Shown here piece by piece: positions 41,501 to 52,068 of a DNA stretch of 64,000 nt. The stretch is taken from assembly GCA_016858145.1 (NCBI GenBank), contig JAEHOE010000044.1:64501-128500 (forward strand), written 5' to 3'. Numbering within the stretch: the stretch's first letter is position 1; each line of letters opens with the position of its first letter. The translations under genes and the position numbers were made by a program. This DNA is from Edaphochlamys debaryana. Its lineage: Eukaryota > Chlorophyta > Chlorophyceae > Chlamydomonadales. The notes under the pieces were generated by a model, which was not told where the DNA came from, made no database searches, and saw only the letters and a program-made list of their open reading frames with translations.

Positions 41501-42121
41501 GGAGGGGGCGGGGAGGGGAGGGAGGAGGAGGAGGAAGGGCACTTCAGTATGTGTGCGGCCAGGCCTCTCCTGCCTTTCCGCGCGTGCACTCGGGTGAACG
41601 GCGCGGAGCCCTGGGCCCCGCACGCTGGGACAGACTCTGTCGACGGACCCCCACCCCGTCCCCCCTGGCAAGTCTCCTGCACCCCTCCCCCTCACCCCCC
41701 CTCCCCCCCACCCCCCGCCCTCACCACGGCGCCCCCCGGCCCCGCCTGCGGCCCCAGGCGCAGCAGGCAGCCCAGCGCCACCGCTGCGTCGGCGGCCTGC
41801 GCCCGCAGGTAGCCGGACAGGGCAGCAGACTGGGGGGGAGGGGGAGAGGGGGGGGGTAGCGAGGGGAGGGGAGGGAAGGGGTAACGGTATGGCTGAGCGG
41901 GCAGCAGCAGGGACGGACATATCAAATCGGGGGGGCGCGGGCGCGGGCGGAGAGGGCCGAGGCGAGGGGACTAGGGGGGAGCGGGAAGGAGCATCGGGTG
42001 GGCCGGCTGCACCCCCCACCCCAACCCCCACCTTGGCCTCCCGCGGCGCCTCCCCCGGCACGGGCTCCGACCCCGCGTCCCCCGCGGGCCCCTGCCCGGA
42101 CACCGACACGAAGGAGGACAT
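38549..42121 (-). CDS. SYLF-domain (Ysc84/SH3YL1-type) lipid-binding protein
   Basis: Start ATG at 42,121 (MSSFVSVSGQG), stop TGA at 38,549-38,551. The SYLF domain is assembled from exon 2 (about 41,726-41,830, SAALSGYLRAQAADAAVALG), exon 3 (41,412-41,468, GLLPVSALQSCQ), exon 4 (about 41,150 to 40,735, ALMFMRTTKAGLGLSYSHGT then GFLINKI, and WSAPAFYSIDSLSVGLTL) and exon 5 (about 40,404-40,301, EHTHSVLVLWD and GTDVHVMMGR). This is the family order: an 'LP..vL..CkaL.f..v.KaG...s...GtG.li' start, then 'WSaP', then the 'vlvl....a...' strand. The family binds phosphoinositides and, in yeast and animals, links membranes to actin. A Pro-Arg tract interrupts the core (40,803-40,845), and the C-terminal half is low complexity. 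It is divergently arranged with the glycine-zipper gene across a 292-bp gap. Confidence 0.72.
39640..39723. repeat. Intronic dispersed repeat, SYLF gene copy B
   Basis: Near-identical to 2,890-2,974. It sits in the intron between SYLF exons 7 and 6; the same intron in copy A (about 16,720-16,890) lacks it. Presence and absence between duplicates indicates insertion after the duplication, or precise loss. Confidence 0.8.
40803..40845. repeat. GGGGGC tandem repeat inside the SYLF coding region
   Basis: About six GGGGGC units read as alternating Pro-Arg on the minus strand inside exon 4 of the SYLF gene, between the domain halves. Confidence 0.8.
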
Positions 42122-42413
42122 GGCGGGGGGGGGGCAGAAGGGGCCCCCGGAGGCGCAGAGCAGAGTTGGGCTTGGCAGGAGCTGGCTGCAGGGGCGCGAG
42201 TGCGCGATAGAGCTCGAGGCCGTGGCGTGCGCTGTGTGGGGAGGTGAGGCGGTGAGGTGAGGCGGCTTGCAGGGGAAAGCTCCGAGTTGGGCGCGCGCGG
42301 CGAGGAGGTGCTGGAGGCACTGCCGTCATGGGGACCCGCGGGACCTCTGGGCTTAATGCCCGAAGCCCGCATTCCCCACCGCTGCTGCCGCTGCCTCACA
42401 CCAACCCTTATCA
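42122..42413. promoter_or_regulatory. Divergent promoter region between the SYLF and glycine-zipper genes
   Basis: Only 292 bp separate the two start codons on opposite strands, so the promoters and 5' untranslated regions must share this segment. No TATA box is evident. Confidence 0.5.
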
Positions 42414-43754
42414 ATGCTCCGCCGCCTGAGCACCGCACTGCTGCTCACCCGCCGCAGCCCACAGCTCCCCGGACCGAGCGCCTGCGCCCGCCCGCGGCCG
42501 CGCCACCTCGCCTCCTGCGCCTCCTCCTCCGGCCCCTCCCCCCCGGGCCCCTCCGGCCCCCCCTCCGCCCCCGACCACCCCCACCACCGCCACACGCCGC
42601 TGCCGGGGGACCCCGCGGCGCCGGACGACGCTCAGGCGCACGCCACCGCCCGGGTGGGTGCCTGGGAGAGGGGTGCCAGCCCGCGCGCTGCTGTCCGCCC
42701 CTCTCGAGCTCGGGGCCCCTCGATGCCCCTCCACGCCCGGTGCCCGCGGTGCCCCTCCATGACCCTCCTGGCCCTTGCTCCTGTCCCTCGCCCTTTCCCC
42801 CCCCCCAGGCCGCCCCCGACCCCCCCTCCTCAATGGCCGCCCCCACCGACCCGGACGCAGGGGCGGGGGACCTAATCGACCCCCCCACCGCCGCATCGCC
42901 CCTGGTGGGTTCGAGTGGTGGTGGGGGGGGAAGGGCTCGCAGGACAGGACCTGGGAGCGTGAGGCTTGGAGTGCAGCGCACCTCCTCAGCCGCTCCCGCT
43001 TGCTGTTGCTCGCGCATCTCCTCTCCCCTCTATATCCTCATCCCGCTCCCCCCCTTTCCCCCCTCTTCCCCCCCCCTCCCCCCCCCCCAGCTGGAGCACC
43101 AGCAGGCGGGCCTGGGCGCCACCGCGGGGGGCGGCGCGGGGGGACTGGTGGCGGGGCTGGCGGCGACCGCCGTGGGTGCGTGGGGCGGGGGGGTGGGGGG
43201 CGGCGGGGCGGAGGAGGAAAGGGGCAAGGGGAGGAGGCTCGACTGGCATGGCAGGGGGAATCAGCGGGATCGGTGTAAGGTTTCGGGAGGGGGACGAGCA
43301 GTCGTGAGGGCGGCTGTGCGGCTTGTTACGGCCTGTTGCAGCCTGCTCCGGCCCTCCCAACTGACCTCAAATCCCCCCTCCTTTCTTTGCCCTCCCCCCC
43401 CCGGCAGGTGGCCCCGCTGCCGGGCTGGCGGCGGGCGCTCTGGGGGCCCTGGGCGGCGCCGCGGTGGGCGGAGCGGCGGCGTCAGAGGCGGGCGGCGCAA
43501 GCCGCACCGGCCCCGTGGAGGTGGCGGGCGCGGAGGCGGGCAAGGCTGGGCGCGGCGGGGAGGCCGGGGCCGAGCAGCCGGAGGGGGAGGGGGAGGGGGA
43601 GGGGGCGCCGCGCATTCTGGAGGTTGGGCCGGCGGCGGGGCCGGGGCAGGGGCTGTGGGGGACACGGTGGAGGCGGGGGGCCGCCAGGGCAGTGGCTGAG
43701 CGGCGGGGCGAAGGCAAGGGTCGGGCATGCGGCGTCAGGGCCGAGGACCGGTAG
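42414..43754 (+). CDS. Organelle-targeted glycine-zipper protein, unknown function
   Basis: Four exons (42,414-42,653, 42,809-42,904, 43,091-43,175, 43,408-43,754) splice in frame to 255 residues with GT-AG borders. The N terminus (MLRRLSTALLLTRRSP) is basic and hydroxylated, with no acidic residue, as in mitochondrial or plastid presequences. The centre is a Gly/Ala-rich hydrophobic stretch across exons 3 and 4 (GLGATAGGGAGGLVAGLAAT, then GGPAAGLAAGALGALGGAAV), with small residues at i, i+4 spacing typical of glycine-zipper membrane helices. The C terminus is Glu/Gly-rich then Arg-rich. I cannot name a family. An alternative end that splices from about 43,621 to 43,921 is possible. Confidence 0.55.
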
Positions 43755-44473
43755 GCACGCTCGCGGCACCTGAGACCCAAACTTAAGGGGTGGCGAGACA
43801 GAGACAGGCCTGACAGGGCCCCTGTGGGCAGTCCCTGGCGCTGTGGTGGGCGGAATGGTGGGCAGGGGACTAGACACTAGAGGTAGGCCGGTATATGGCC
43901 ATGACTCGTTGGATTGTTGCAGTTGCCCGGCGCTCAGGCCGCCGTAAACGTAGCTATTGGGCACTGGGGCCAGCAGTGTTCGAGTGTCCCCACGAACCTT
44001 GTGCACTTGGTTGCAGATGTCGCATCACGGACTCGTAGCGCTAAATATCCACAGCCTACCCCCGTCATGTTCGAGCTCGATGTACCCCACCCCCTTCAGC
44101 ATACAAGCACGACTCACGCAGCCCAACTTCAGTGCGCACACACGGTATAACTTGCTCGAACAATGCGCAGGGGTGCCATCAAACAATCCCCCCGTGAGCA
44201 GAACAGCACGCCCTGTCGCAGTCCGTGCGGGTCATTCGCTCAGCGCGTCAAGATGTGTGCGTCAGGACATGCAGTGGGTCCGTAGGAACCAACGTGGAGT
44301 CACGGTCCGGTGCGCAGCCAAGGAACTTGGCCTCAAACGATGCCGCCTTCGCCATGGCCCCCTCACGCGGCTTCCCACCGCCCACACCTGAGAGCCCACC
44401 TAGACCCCAAAGGGTTGCCTCGTCACAGCGCTCGCACGCGGTCACGGCCAACGTCGCTTCACACGCCGGGACC
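43755..44473. other. Convergent 3' intergenic region
   Basis: This lies between the 3' end of the glycine-zipper gene (+) and that of the DZIP1-like gene (-). A CAG at about 43,920 followed by an open frame to 44,150 could be an alternative last exon of the + strand gene. Otherwise I see nothing. Confidence 0.35.
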
Positions 44474-47400
44474 CTAGCGGCTGAGCCCCAGGCTCGCCGC
44501 CACCGCTCCCGCCGCGTCCCAGTCGGCCCCCGCCTCCGCCGCCACGCCGCCCTTCCAGAGCCGACTGATCCTCCCCGCACCCCCACCCCCGCCCCCGCCT
44601 CCGGCCGCGCCCCCCTCCACTCCCTCCGCAATGGGGCGCACTCGCTGGTACTCAGCGGGGCCCCCCCCCGCGCCGTACCCGCCCTGGGCCTGGCTGGGCC
44701 CGCCCGGGCCCGAGCCGTACCCGCTGAACCCCGAGCTGTAGCGCGAGCCGCCCGTGTGCCGCTCGGAGAAACTGCTAGCGGTACTCAGCATGCCGCCGGG
44801 CCCGGGGCCGCCCGGCCCAGCGGGCCCGCCCCCGCCTGCGCCCATCATGGCCGCCTGGCGGTGGTGGTGCGGGGGCCCCCCGCCTCCGCCGAAGCCCGTG
44901 GGCGTGTAGCCCTGCTGAGGGCCGCCCCCCGTGCCGGGGCGGAAGGGCGGCGGCGAGAACCCACCCGCCGCCGCCGCCACGGCCGCCGCCTGCTCCGCCG
45001 CCGGCCCCACCAGCGATATGGAACCGAACGCCACTCCCCGCGCCGCCGCTGAGGCCAGGGAGGCGGAGCTCGGCGCCTCCAGCTGAGGCGGCGGGGAGGG
45101 CAGGGGCGGAGGCAGTCCGGCCTGTCCGGGCCCAGATCCGGATCCTGGTCCGGCCCTGGATCCGGCGCTCGCTGCCCGCTGGGGCTGGTGGAAGCTGCCG
45201 CTGGTCCTCGGGGAGTCGGGCGGGTAGCCGGGCCCAGGCAGGCCCAGCATGTCTGCAGGCGGGCGGGCGGGCGGTGGGGTCAGGGGCTGACCTCACACTG
45301 TTGAGGTTGGGGCGGGGCGGGGAGCGGGCGGGAGGGCGGGGCTCAGCCGCCGAAGGCAGGGGCGCGCAGGGTTCTACAGGCAATACCAACTCACTCACAA
45401 CTCGACTGGGCCGCGTGCACCCCAACTCCCCTTCCGAGCCTCAGCCCCCCCATGCCAGCCCCTGCGCACCTTCGCCGCTGTCCAGCACCGAGCTCAGCCG
45501 CCGCTGCCCGCTGCCGCCGCCCCCGCCGCCGCCCCGGCCGCCCCCCACGGGCGCCCAGCCGCCCCCGCCCCCGCCGCCCCCGGCCCGGGACCCCGGCATG
45601 GTGGCTGCGGGCCCCTGCCGCTCCCCGCCCAGCCCCAGCGCCGCAGCCGAGGGCAGGTCCCCCAGGCTGCCGTGCACCGCCGCCGACCCCGCCAGTCGGG
45701 ACATGGGCTTGGGCGGCCGCACGCCCCCGCCCCCGCCGCCGCCCCCGGGCCCGGGCCCGCCCCCTCCCCCTCCCCCAGGTCCAGCAAAGCCCCCGCCGCC
45801 GTACTTGGGCCCCGAGCCGCGCGGGCTGCCCGGGGCCCACTGGCCGCTGGACCTCGGGTCCGGGGCCCAACCGCCGGGCCCGCCCAGGCCCAGGCTGAGC
45901 CCCGCCAGGTCCGGGTCCGACCCGAAGTCCCCCGACACGCCCCGCGAGTGCCCCGGCCGGTGGCGCGGCGCGGAGGCCGAGGTGGCGGAGGCGGTGCGGC
46001 CGTGCGCGCGGCCGCCCGAGGGACTGGAGTGCCGCACGGAGCGCCGCGAGCCGTCCCTGCGGGCGGGATGGGTGGGGGTTGGGGGGGCAGGGTGAGAGAT
46101 GAGAGATGGGTGATGGGCGGCCAGCGGAGGGCTACGGCTGGCCAGGGTGCCACCGCTCCCTGGACAGACCCCTGTCACGTTGCCCCCATGTGTGCGTCGT
46201 CTTCCCGCCCACGACTGGCCCCCTGCTTCCCAGCCTCCGGTCCCTGGGGGAGGCCCTGCCCCCCTCCTCCCCCCTGCCCCACCTGCTGGCGGTGCGGCTG
46301 TGTCGGACAGCGTCCTGGCAGGGGGCGAGGGGCAGAGAGCGGGGGGAGTTGGAGAGCGGCAACCACGGCCCACGGCTCAAGATCTGGCCTCCATCCGGAT
46401 CCCCCCTCCCCGATCAACCTCATGCCCACCCCCGCCTCATCCCCGCCACCGACCCCGGTGACCGCGTCCCCCCTCGCGCTCCCACCCCCGCCCCGCACCT
46501 GCTGCAGCCGCCCCACGCCTCCCGGCCCCGGCCCTCCCCCCCCTCCGCCTCCCCCTCCCCCCAGCAGCGCCTGCAGCTCCCGGGACACGCTGGCGGTGGC
46601 GGCCGAGGTGGCGGCGCGGCGCTCCTGGTGCTCCCGCAGCATCTGGGGGGGGGGGGAGTGGGGGGAGTGCAGGGAGGCGGGGCTTGGGAAGTGGGTTGGC
46701 AGGTTGGGCCGGGCGGGGCATTGCGGGGCTGAGGCCCCGCCCTGGCGCTGACCCTGGCCCACCACGTCAACGCGCCTGCAAGTAAACCCCCTCCGTCCAC
46801 CCCGCGCAGCACCAGGTTCCCCCCCCCCACACACACACCTGCTGCTTGAGGTTCTCCGCCTGCCTCGTCAGCAGGTCCACCGCCCGCCGCCGCTCCTGCT
46901 CGCGGATGGCGTCCTCGTCAACGAACCTGGGGCGGGGGGCCGGGTGAAGCCGGTGAGGCGGGGGGTGGCAGCGTGTGCCCGCAGCATCCCACACATCGCA
47001 CTCACCCCGAGCACCCCAGACGGGCCCCGCATCCGCAGCCGCCCTCCCGGCGTTCCCCGCACTCACACCCGCACTTTGGCCGGCGAGTGCTCCGGGTACG
47101 GCCCCCGGGGGCTGAGGCTGACGCCGGCGGTGCTGCTGCCGGGGCCCGCCCGGCCGCCCGGCCCCGCCCCCCCGTGCGAGTTGGAGGTGAGGTTGAGCGA
47201 CCCGAACGCAGTGATGCCGCCGCCGCCGCCGCCCGCCCCGGGCCCCGCGGCGGCCTGGGCGGCGTTTGGGTTTAGGAAGGCCGAGCTGCCCCCGGCCCCG
47301 GCGGGTGAGACGAGGATGGTGGTGGAGGCCGCGGGGAAGGCGGAGCCCTCGCCCGACCCGCCCCCGCCCGGCAGGCTGCCCCCCGAGCCCGCCGAGGCCA

Positions 47401-50400
47401 GCCCCAGCGCCCCGTAGCCGTAGGGCCCCCCCTGCCCCCCCCGGCCCTGGTTGAGCCGCTCCCGCACGTCCGCCAGGATGCGGCGCATCTCCTCCGTCTT
47501 GCTGCGCTCCATGCTGGGGGGTGGGGGTGCATAGGTGTAAGGGGTTGGAGGGGTGGGGTATCAGGGGTTTGGACTGGTGGCCGGGAAGGCGCTCCTGAGG
47601 TAGGACTCCCGCCTTGGGGCATGTTTTCGCTAGGCGCAGCGTTCAAGTGTTGCGGTGGGCCGCCGGCCCTCCCCAGCCCCCCTCCTCAGCCCCCCTCCTC
47701 GACTCCCCTCACCCCCCCCCCCCGGGGGCCCACCGCAGCTCGTGCTCGATGCCCTCCACCTTGTACGACAGCTCGGCGGTGCGGGTCTGCAGGTCCATGA
47801 CCGGCATCTGGACCTGACAGGGGGGGGAGGGGGAGGGGGGGGGGCAGGAGGAGGTAGGGCCCCGGCCCCGGACTGGCAGCAGCTGCGTTCCCCCTCGGCC
47901 CCCATGCGCCCCACCAATCCAGCCCGCGCCCACCGACCTGCACCCCCGGCGGCGCTATCCCCGCCACCTGCGCCGCCGCCAGCATCTCCTCCAGCATCCC
48001 AGAATGCTGCAGGCTGGGGGGTGGGAGGGGGAGGGGGAGAGGGGGAAGGGTTCGAGAGGCGGGTTGGGGGAGGGAGCGCACCGTACCGTAACCGTTGGGA
48101 CGCCCAAAGTGGAAGGTATGCACCAGTCCCCACGTCCCCCTCCACCCATCCCCACCCCGCCATGCAGCCTTTCCCCCCCCCCCCCCCGCCCGCGTGCCTG
48201 CCCGACGCGTGCCTCGGCGACAGCCCCAGCCCCGCGGCCAGGCCCATGCCCCCCGGCCCCAGCGTGGGCGCCCCCCCGCCGCTGCCCATGCGCGAGGGGG
48301 GCGCGGGGCCGGAGCGGTCCAGGCGGAGGACCTGGGGGGCGGGGAGGGGGTCACCTGGGTGTGTGAAGAGGGACGTGGCCGTGGAGGCTAGCGGTCGGCA
48401 ATGTGCAACGCCTCCGCCTGCAGGCTATGCGGCCATGCTTCTCCCAGGGGCCGCCCGCAACAGCCGCCCGCTGCGGCCCACCCCCCACCCCCACCCCACC
48501 TGCGCTCCCCCCGCGCTGCCCGCCCGGGCCATGTTGAAGAGCGAGGGCGTGGAGGCGCGGAGCGGCTGGGGCGGGCCGGTGCCGGGGCGGCCGCCGGCAG
48601 CCAGCTGGGTAGGGGGCAGGGGGCAGGGGCAGGGGCAGGGGGGCTGCCGCTCAGAGGGCGGAGCCATGGGGCCCAGCGGGCGGCTGGCAGGCGCACCCTA
48701 CGAGGACTCTTCCGGGCCCAACTCCCTCTCACGGCCCCTGCTGCCACCCCTCAACCCCCGGTCCAACTCCTCCCCCAACCACCAGCCCTCATCCCCCCCC
48801 CCGCCTCACCGCCTGCGACTGCGTGAGGTCCACCGACCCCGCCCACGGCCCCGCGCCCCCGCCCATCTCCAGGGATGACCCCACGCCCCCATAGCCCCCC
48901 GTGTGCGGCCGAGCCACGGTGCTGCCCAGGCCCGCGCTGCCGCCGGGCCCACCCAGGCCCAGCAGGGCCCCGCTGACTCCGCCCAGGGTGCCGGGCGCTG
49001 CGCCCGTGTGCTGCGCCTCCAGCAGCAGGGCCGTGATGTTGGAGTGCATCTCCTGGGGGGGAAGGGGGGAGAGGTGAAGTGCGGGTGGGGGTGAGGGGGA
49101 GGGCGGGGCTGAGGCCCCACCGGGTTGAGCGCCCAGCCCTGCAGGCCCAGGCCTGCTGGCCCCCCCCCCTCCCACCCCCACCAGCGGCCCCCTCCTCGGC
49201 CCCCACCTGCGTGGCGGTGGTGAGTGTGGGGATGTCGCTGCAGGCCACCTGCAGACCCGACATGGCCTGCTCCTGGGGGGAGAAGGGAGGGGGGGGGGAG
49301 GGGGGGACAGTTGATGGGAGGACACACGAGGGGGGCGTGTGAGCCATGGAGCAGACACAGGGCAGCACCCACCCCCGGACGGAACCCACCAACCCCGCAC
49401 CCTCTCCCCAGCTCCCCCCCCCCCACCAGCAGGGTGCCGGTGGCGTTGGCCTGCCACAGCACATAGTCCAGGGCCGCCTGGGGGGGAGGGGTGTGTGAGG
49501 AGGAAGGGGCAAGCGTGGTGGGCTGGTGGCGGGGAACATGAGCAACACAGGCCCACTCAGGCTCCACCGCGCCTCCCCTGGGGCCCCTCCCCCCCCCCCC
49601 CACCTGCGCCAGGGGTATGAGCTGCGCGAAGTGGTGCGGCGTGAGCTGCTCGTCGTCCTCCGCCGTGATGGAGCCAAAGGTGAGGTTGGGCAGCAGCCCC
49701 TCCAGCCGCCCCACGTCCAGCTCGGCCGTGAGGCGGTCGGGGTCGGCGGCGTGCAGGGCCGCCCAGGACAGCTCCGTGCGGTGCTTGCGGAAGCGGAAGT
49801 GCCGGGCGCGGGAGTCCTCGGCCTGGAGGGGGGGAGGAGGGGGGGAGGGGGGCGGGGGTTGCTGGGAGAGCGCGGGGCGGCGGGGAGGAGTTGTGGAGTG
49901 GAGTGGCGGGGCCTGGGGCCGGCAGAGGAGACGCGTCTGCTGCCCTCCCAACCTCCCGCCGCCTCCACCCCTCGCTTCTCCCCCGCGAACCCTCCCCTAC
50001 AGACTTACTCTTACCCCTCCCCCCTTCCGCCCCCCCTCCCCCCGCACCTCCAGCGAGTCCAGCGTGGCGTTGTACTCCCGGTCCGCCGCCTCCAGCCCCG
50101 CCTTGGCCCCGTCCGCCGCCTCCAGCCACTGCCGCGACAGCGCCCCCGCCGCCAGGCTCTCCGCCACGAAGGCGCCCCCCGCGTCCAGGTAGGAGCGGGC
50201 GGCGGCCTTCCAGCTGCGGGGTTGGGGGGGGGGGGAGGTTGGGGGGCGGGGGGCTGAGTGTCAAGGGGGCGCGCGCGCGCGGACTCGGGCTTGGCCGCTC
50301 TGTTGCTTGGGGACGGGGAGCCCCAGGCCCGCGCCCCGTGCCTGCACGCCCTCCCACACGTGCAAGGGGCGTGAGCCCCCAGCTCTCCGCCTCCCCCGAA

Positions 50401-51125
50401 CTCCCGCAGCCGGCCCTCGGTATGGCCCAAGCACCAGGCACCGGGCGCCTTCCGCCCTCCACCACCACCGGCGCCCCCTAGACCCCTCCCCCCCCCCGCC
50501 TCCTCACTTCTCCGCCGCCGCCAGCGCCCCGTTGTAGCAGTCCAGCAGCAGCGCGTGCGCCGCCCGCAGGTGGCCGCAGTACTCCACCGCCAGCTGCAGC
50601 AGCCGGAACAGCTGCACGCAGTTGGCGGGGGACAGGCGGTCGCGCTCGGCGCCGAAGCAGCCGTGCTGCAGCGTGTCCAGGCAGTCCTCCACCGCCTTGA
50701 CGTCGGTGAGCCGGATCTACGAAGGGGCGCGGGGGCCGCGGGGTGGGGAACAGGGGCGGGGTGGTTGTGTGTGCGTGTGTTGCGTGGCCGGGGCGAGTGG
50801 GCGCTCTGTCGGCGGGAGGACAGGGGAGAAGAGGGTCGTCGGACGTCGAGGTGCCGGGACGCCCGTGCTCGACGGCAGGCCGTTGGTCGCACATCCCGCC
50901 GCGCCGCTATGATCATCGGCGAGCTGCATTTTACGCGGGGTGAGCCGCAGCCCCGGTGCTCGCCCCGCGAGCAGAGCGCAGAATGGCCCGCCTCTTGCGC
51001 TGAGCCGTTCTCGCACCCACCACAGTGTCCACATCGATGCCGTGCAGCAAACGCCAGTCAAAGTAGCTGCTTCGGTACGTGAACTGGAAGCCCGCGAGGC
51101 TCAGCGCCAGCGGTTGTCGAGACAT
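44474..51125 (-). CDS. DZIP1-like protein with two N-terminal DZIP domains
   Basis: Start at 51,125 (MSRQPLALSLAGFQFTYRSS), stop TAG at 44,474-44,476. Exon 1 (51,021-51,125) plus exon 2 (about 50,507-50,716) form a Dzip-like N domain: FQF...FDWRLLHGIDVDTV..LTDVKAVEDCL..., then CVQLFRLLQLAVEY. A second, independent copy of the pattern lies at about 49,822-49,427: FRFRKHRTELSWAALHAAD, LLPNLTFGSI, HFAQLIPLAQ and ALDYVLWQ. A helical linker lies between (50,215-50,048). Downstream come charged coiled-coil exons (47,815-47,735, 47,512-47,450, 46,926-46,839, 46,640-46,560), alternating with long Gly/Pro/Ser-rich tracts to the C terminus. DZIP1 proteins act at the basal body and transition zone and normally carry a C2H2 finger after the N domain; I do not see one in the exons. 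Exons in the 48,811-48,195 interval are the least certain. Confidence 0.65.
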
Positions 51126-52068
51126 GGCTGTATCTCGCGCCCCGAGTCCAGGTTGACCGGCGCCCGCACAAGCCTATCCTGCTTGTCGAGCTATGAGGTC
51201 CATCGTGTGCGAGCCCAGGTTGGGCACGGCAATATGGGTGTGCGTTCACCGCGCATCATGCTTGGGCCGGACTAAGACTTTTACGCCAAACGTAGTGATG
51301 GGCATTGCAAGATGGCATTAATTCGCTGGTAAAGCCTGCCCCCTGCTGGCTTCGCGCAAATCCTGTTTGGTTCTGCGGCATCAAGACAGCTTCGCCGGGA
51401 GGCTGTCCGCGCCCCAGCCAGTGGATTCAGCAGGTTTGCGGGCAGTGGCTCTTCTCCCTGTCTGTACAATCCGGGGCACGCTGGCAGACGACACGCCAAA
51501 ACCCGTTTCCCCGCGCGCCCCCACGACTCCCAACAACCTCCGAGACCCCAAGCAAGAACGGAGTTGCACATCAGACCTTCGTATTTGTCGCACTTGAGCA
51601 GGCCTGAACTCTAAGACTGCCGCGGAGTGCCACCATGCTGGCATGTCGACGCCGAGCCGACATCTGAGACCAGACCTCCCGTGCCCCAGCCTCCGTAATT
51701 GGAGTACATGTTACATCTGTCAAGAGGCTGGGTTCCACCTGCGCTGCTGTGTCCAGTCCGGCGGCCGCCATGTGTGTGCCCGCGCCATCCTGGCCCCTCG
51801 GCAGCGGCTTTCGCGGCCCGCGCAAGCGGCTCTGCCTGCCCCTGCGAGAACACATTCATACACGGCCATGCGGCTCGCTGCCAGGCCGGCTGGGGAGGGC
51901 TCGAGACGCTTCCAAAGACTTTCCGTGCCGTACCGACAATCGCGTCCGCTTGCGAGTACAAGACCAGCGCGCGCGCCTTGCCTTGTATTCCCCACTCCTG
52001 CCCACTTCTCCACTCTTCTACTCGCCACTCTTCACCCATGCTCAAGTCGCTCTCTCCTTGAAGCCCCT
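51126..52068. other. Intergenic region upstream of the DZIP1-like gene and of the snoRNA host unit
   Basis: Lower GC than the flanking genes. It holds the start-side flanks of two divergent units (DZIP1-like on minus, snoRNA host on plus), hence presumably their promoters. No exon, tRNA or repeat is recognised. Confidence 0.4.

Noticed and set aside
45672..46751. Long + strand open frame opposite the DZIP1-like gene
   Set aside because: It crosses introns of the minus-strand gene and has no recognisable domain.
1..50500. Runs of G as G-quadruplex or regulatory elements
   Set aside because: On the minus strand they are the C-rich tracts of intron 3' ends; their positions follow exon borders.
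51613..52060. Cys/His-containing + strand frame near 51,700
   Set aside because: No spacing of a known zinc-finger type, no clear splice context and no codon bias.
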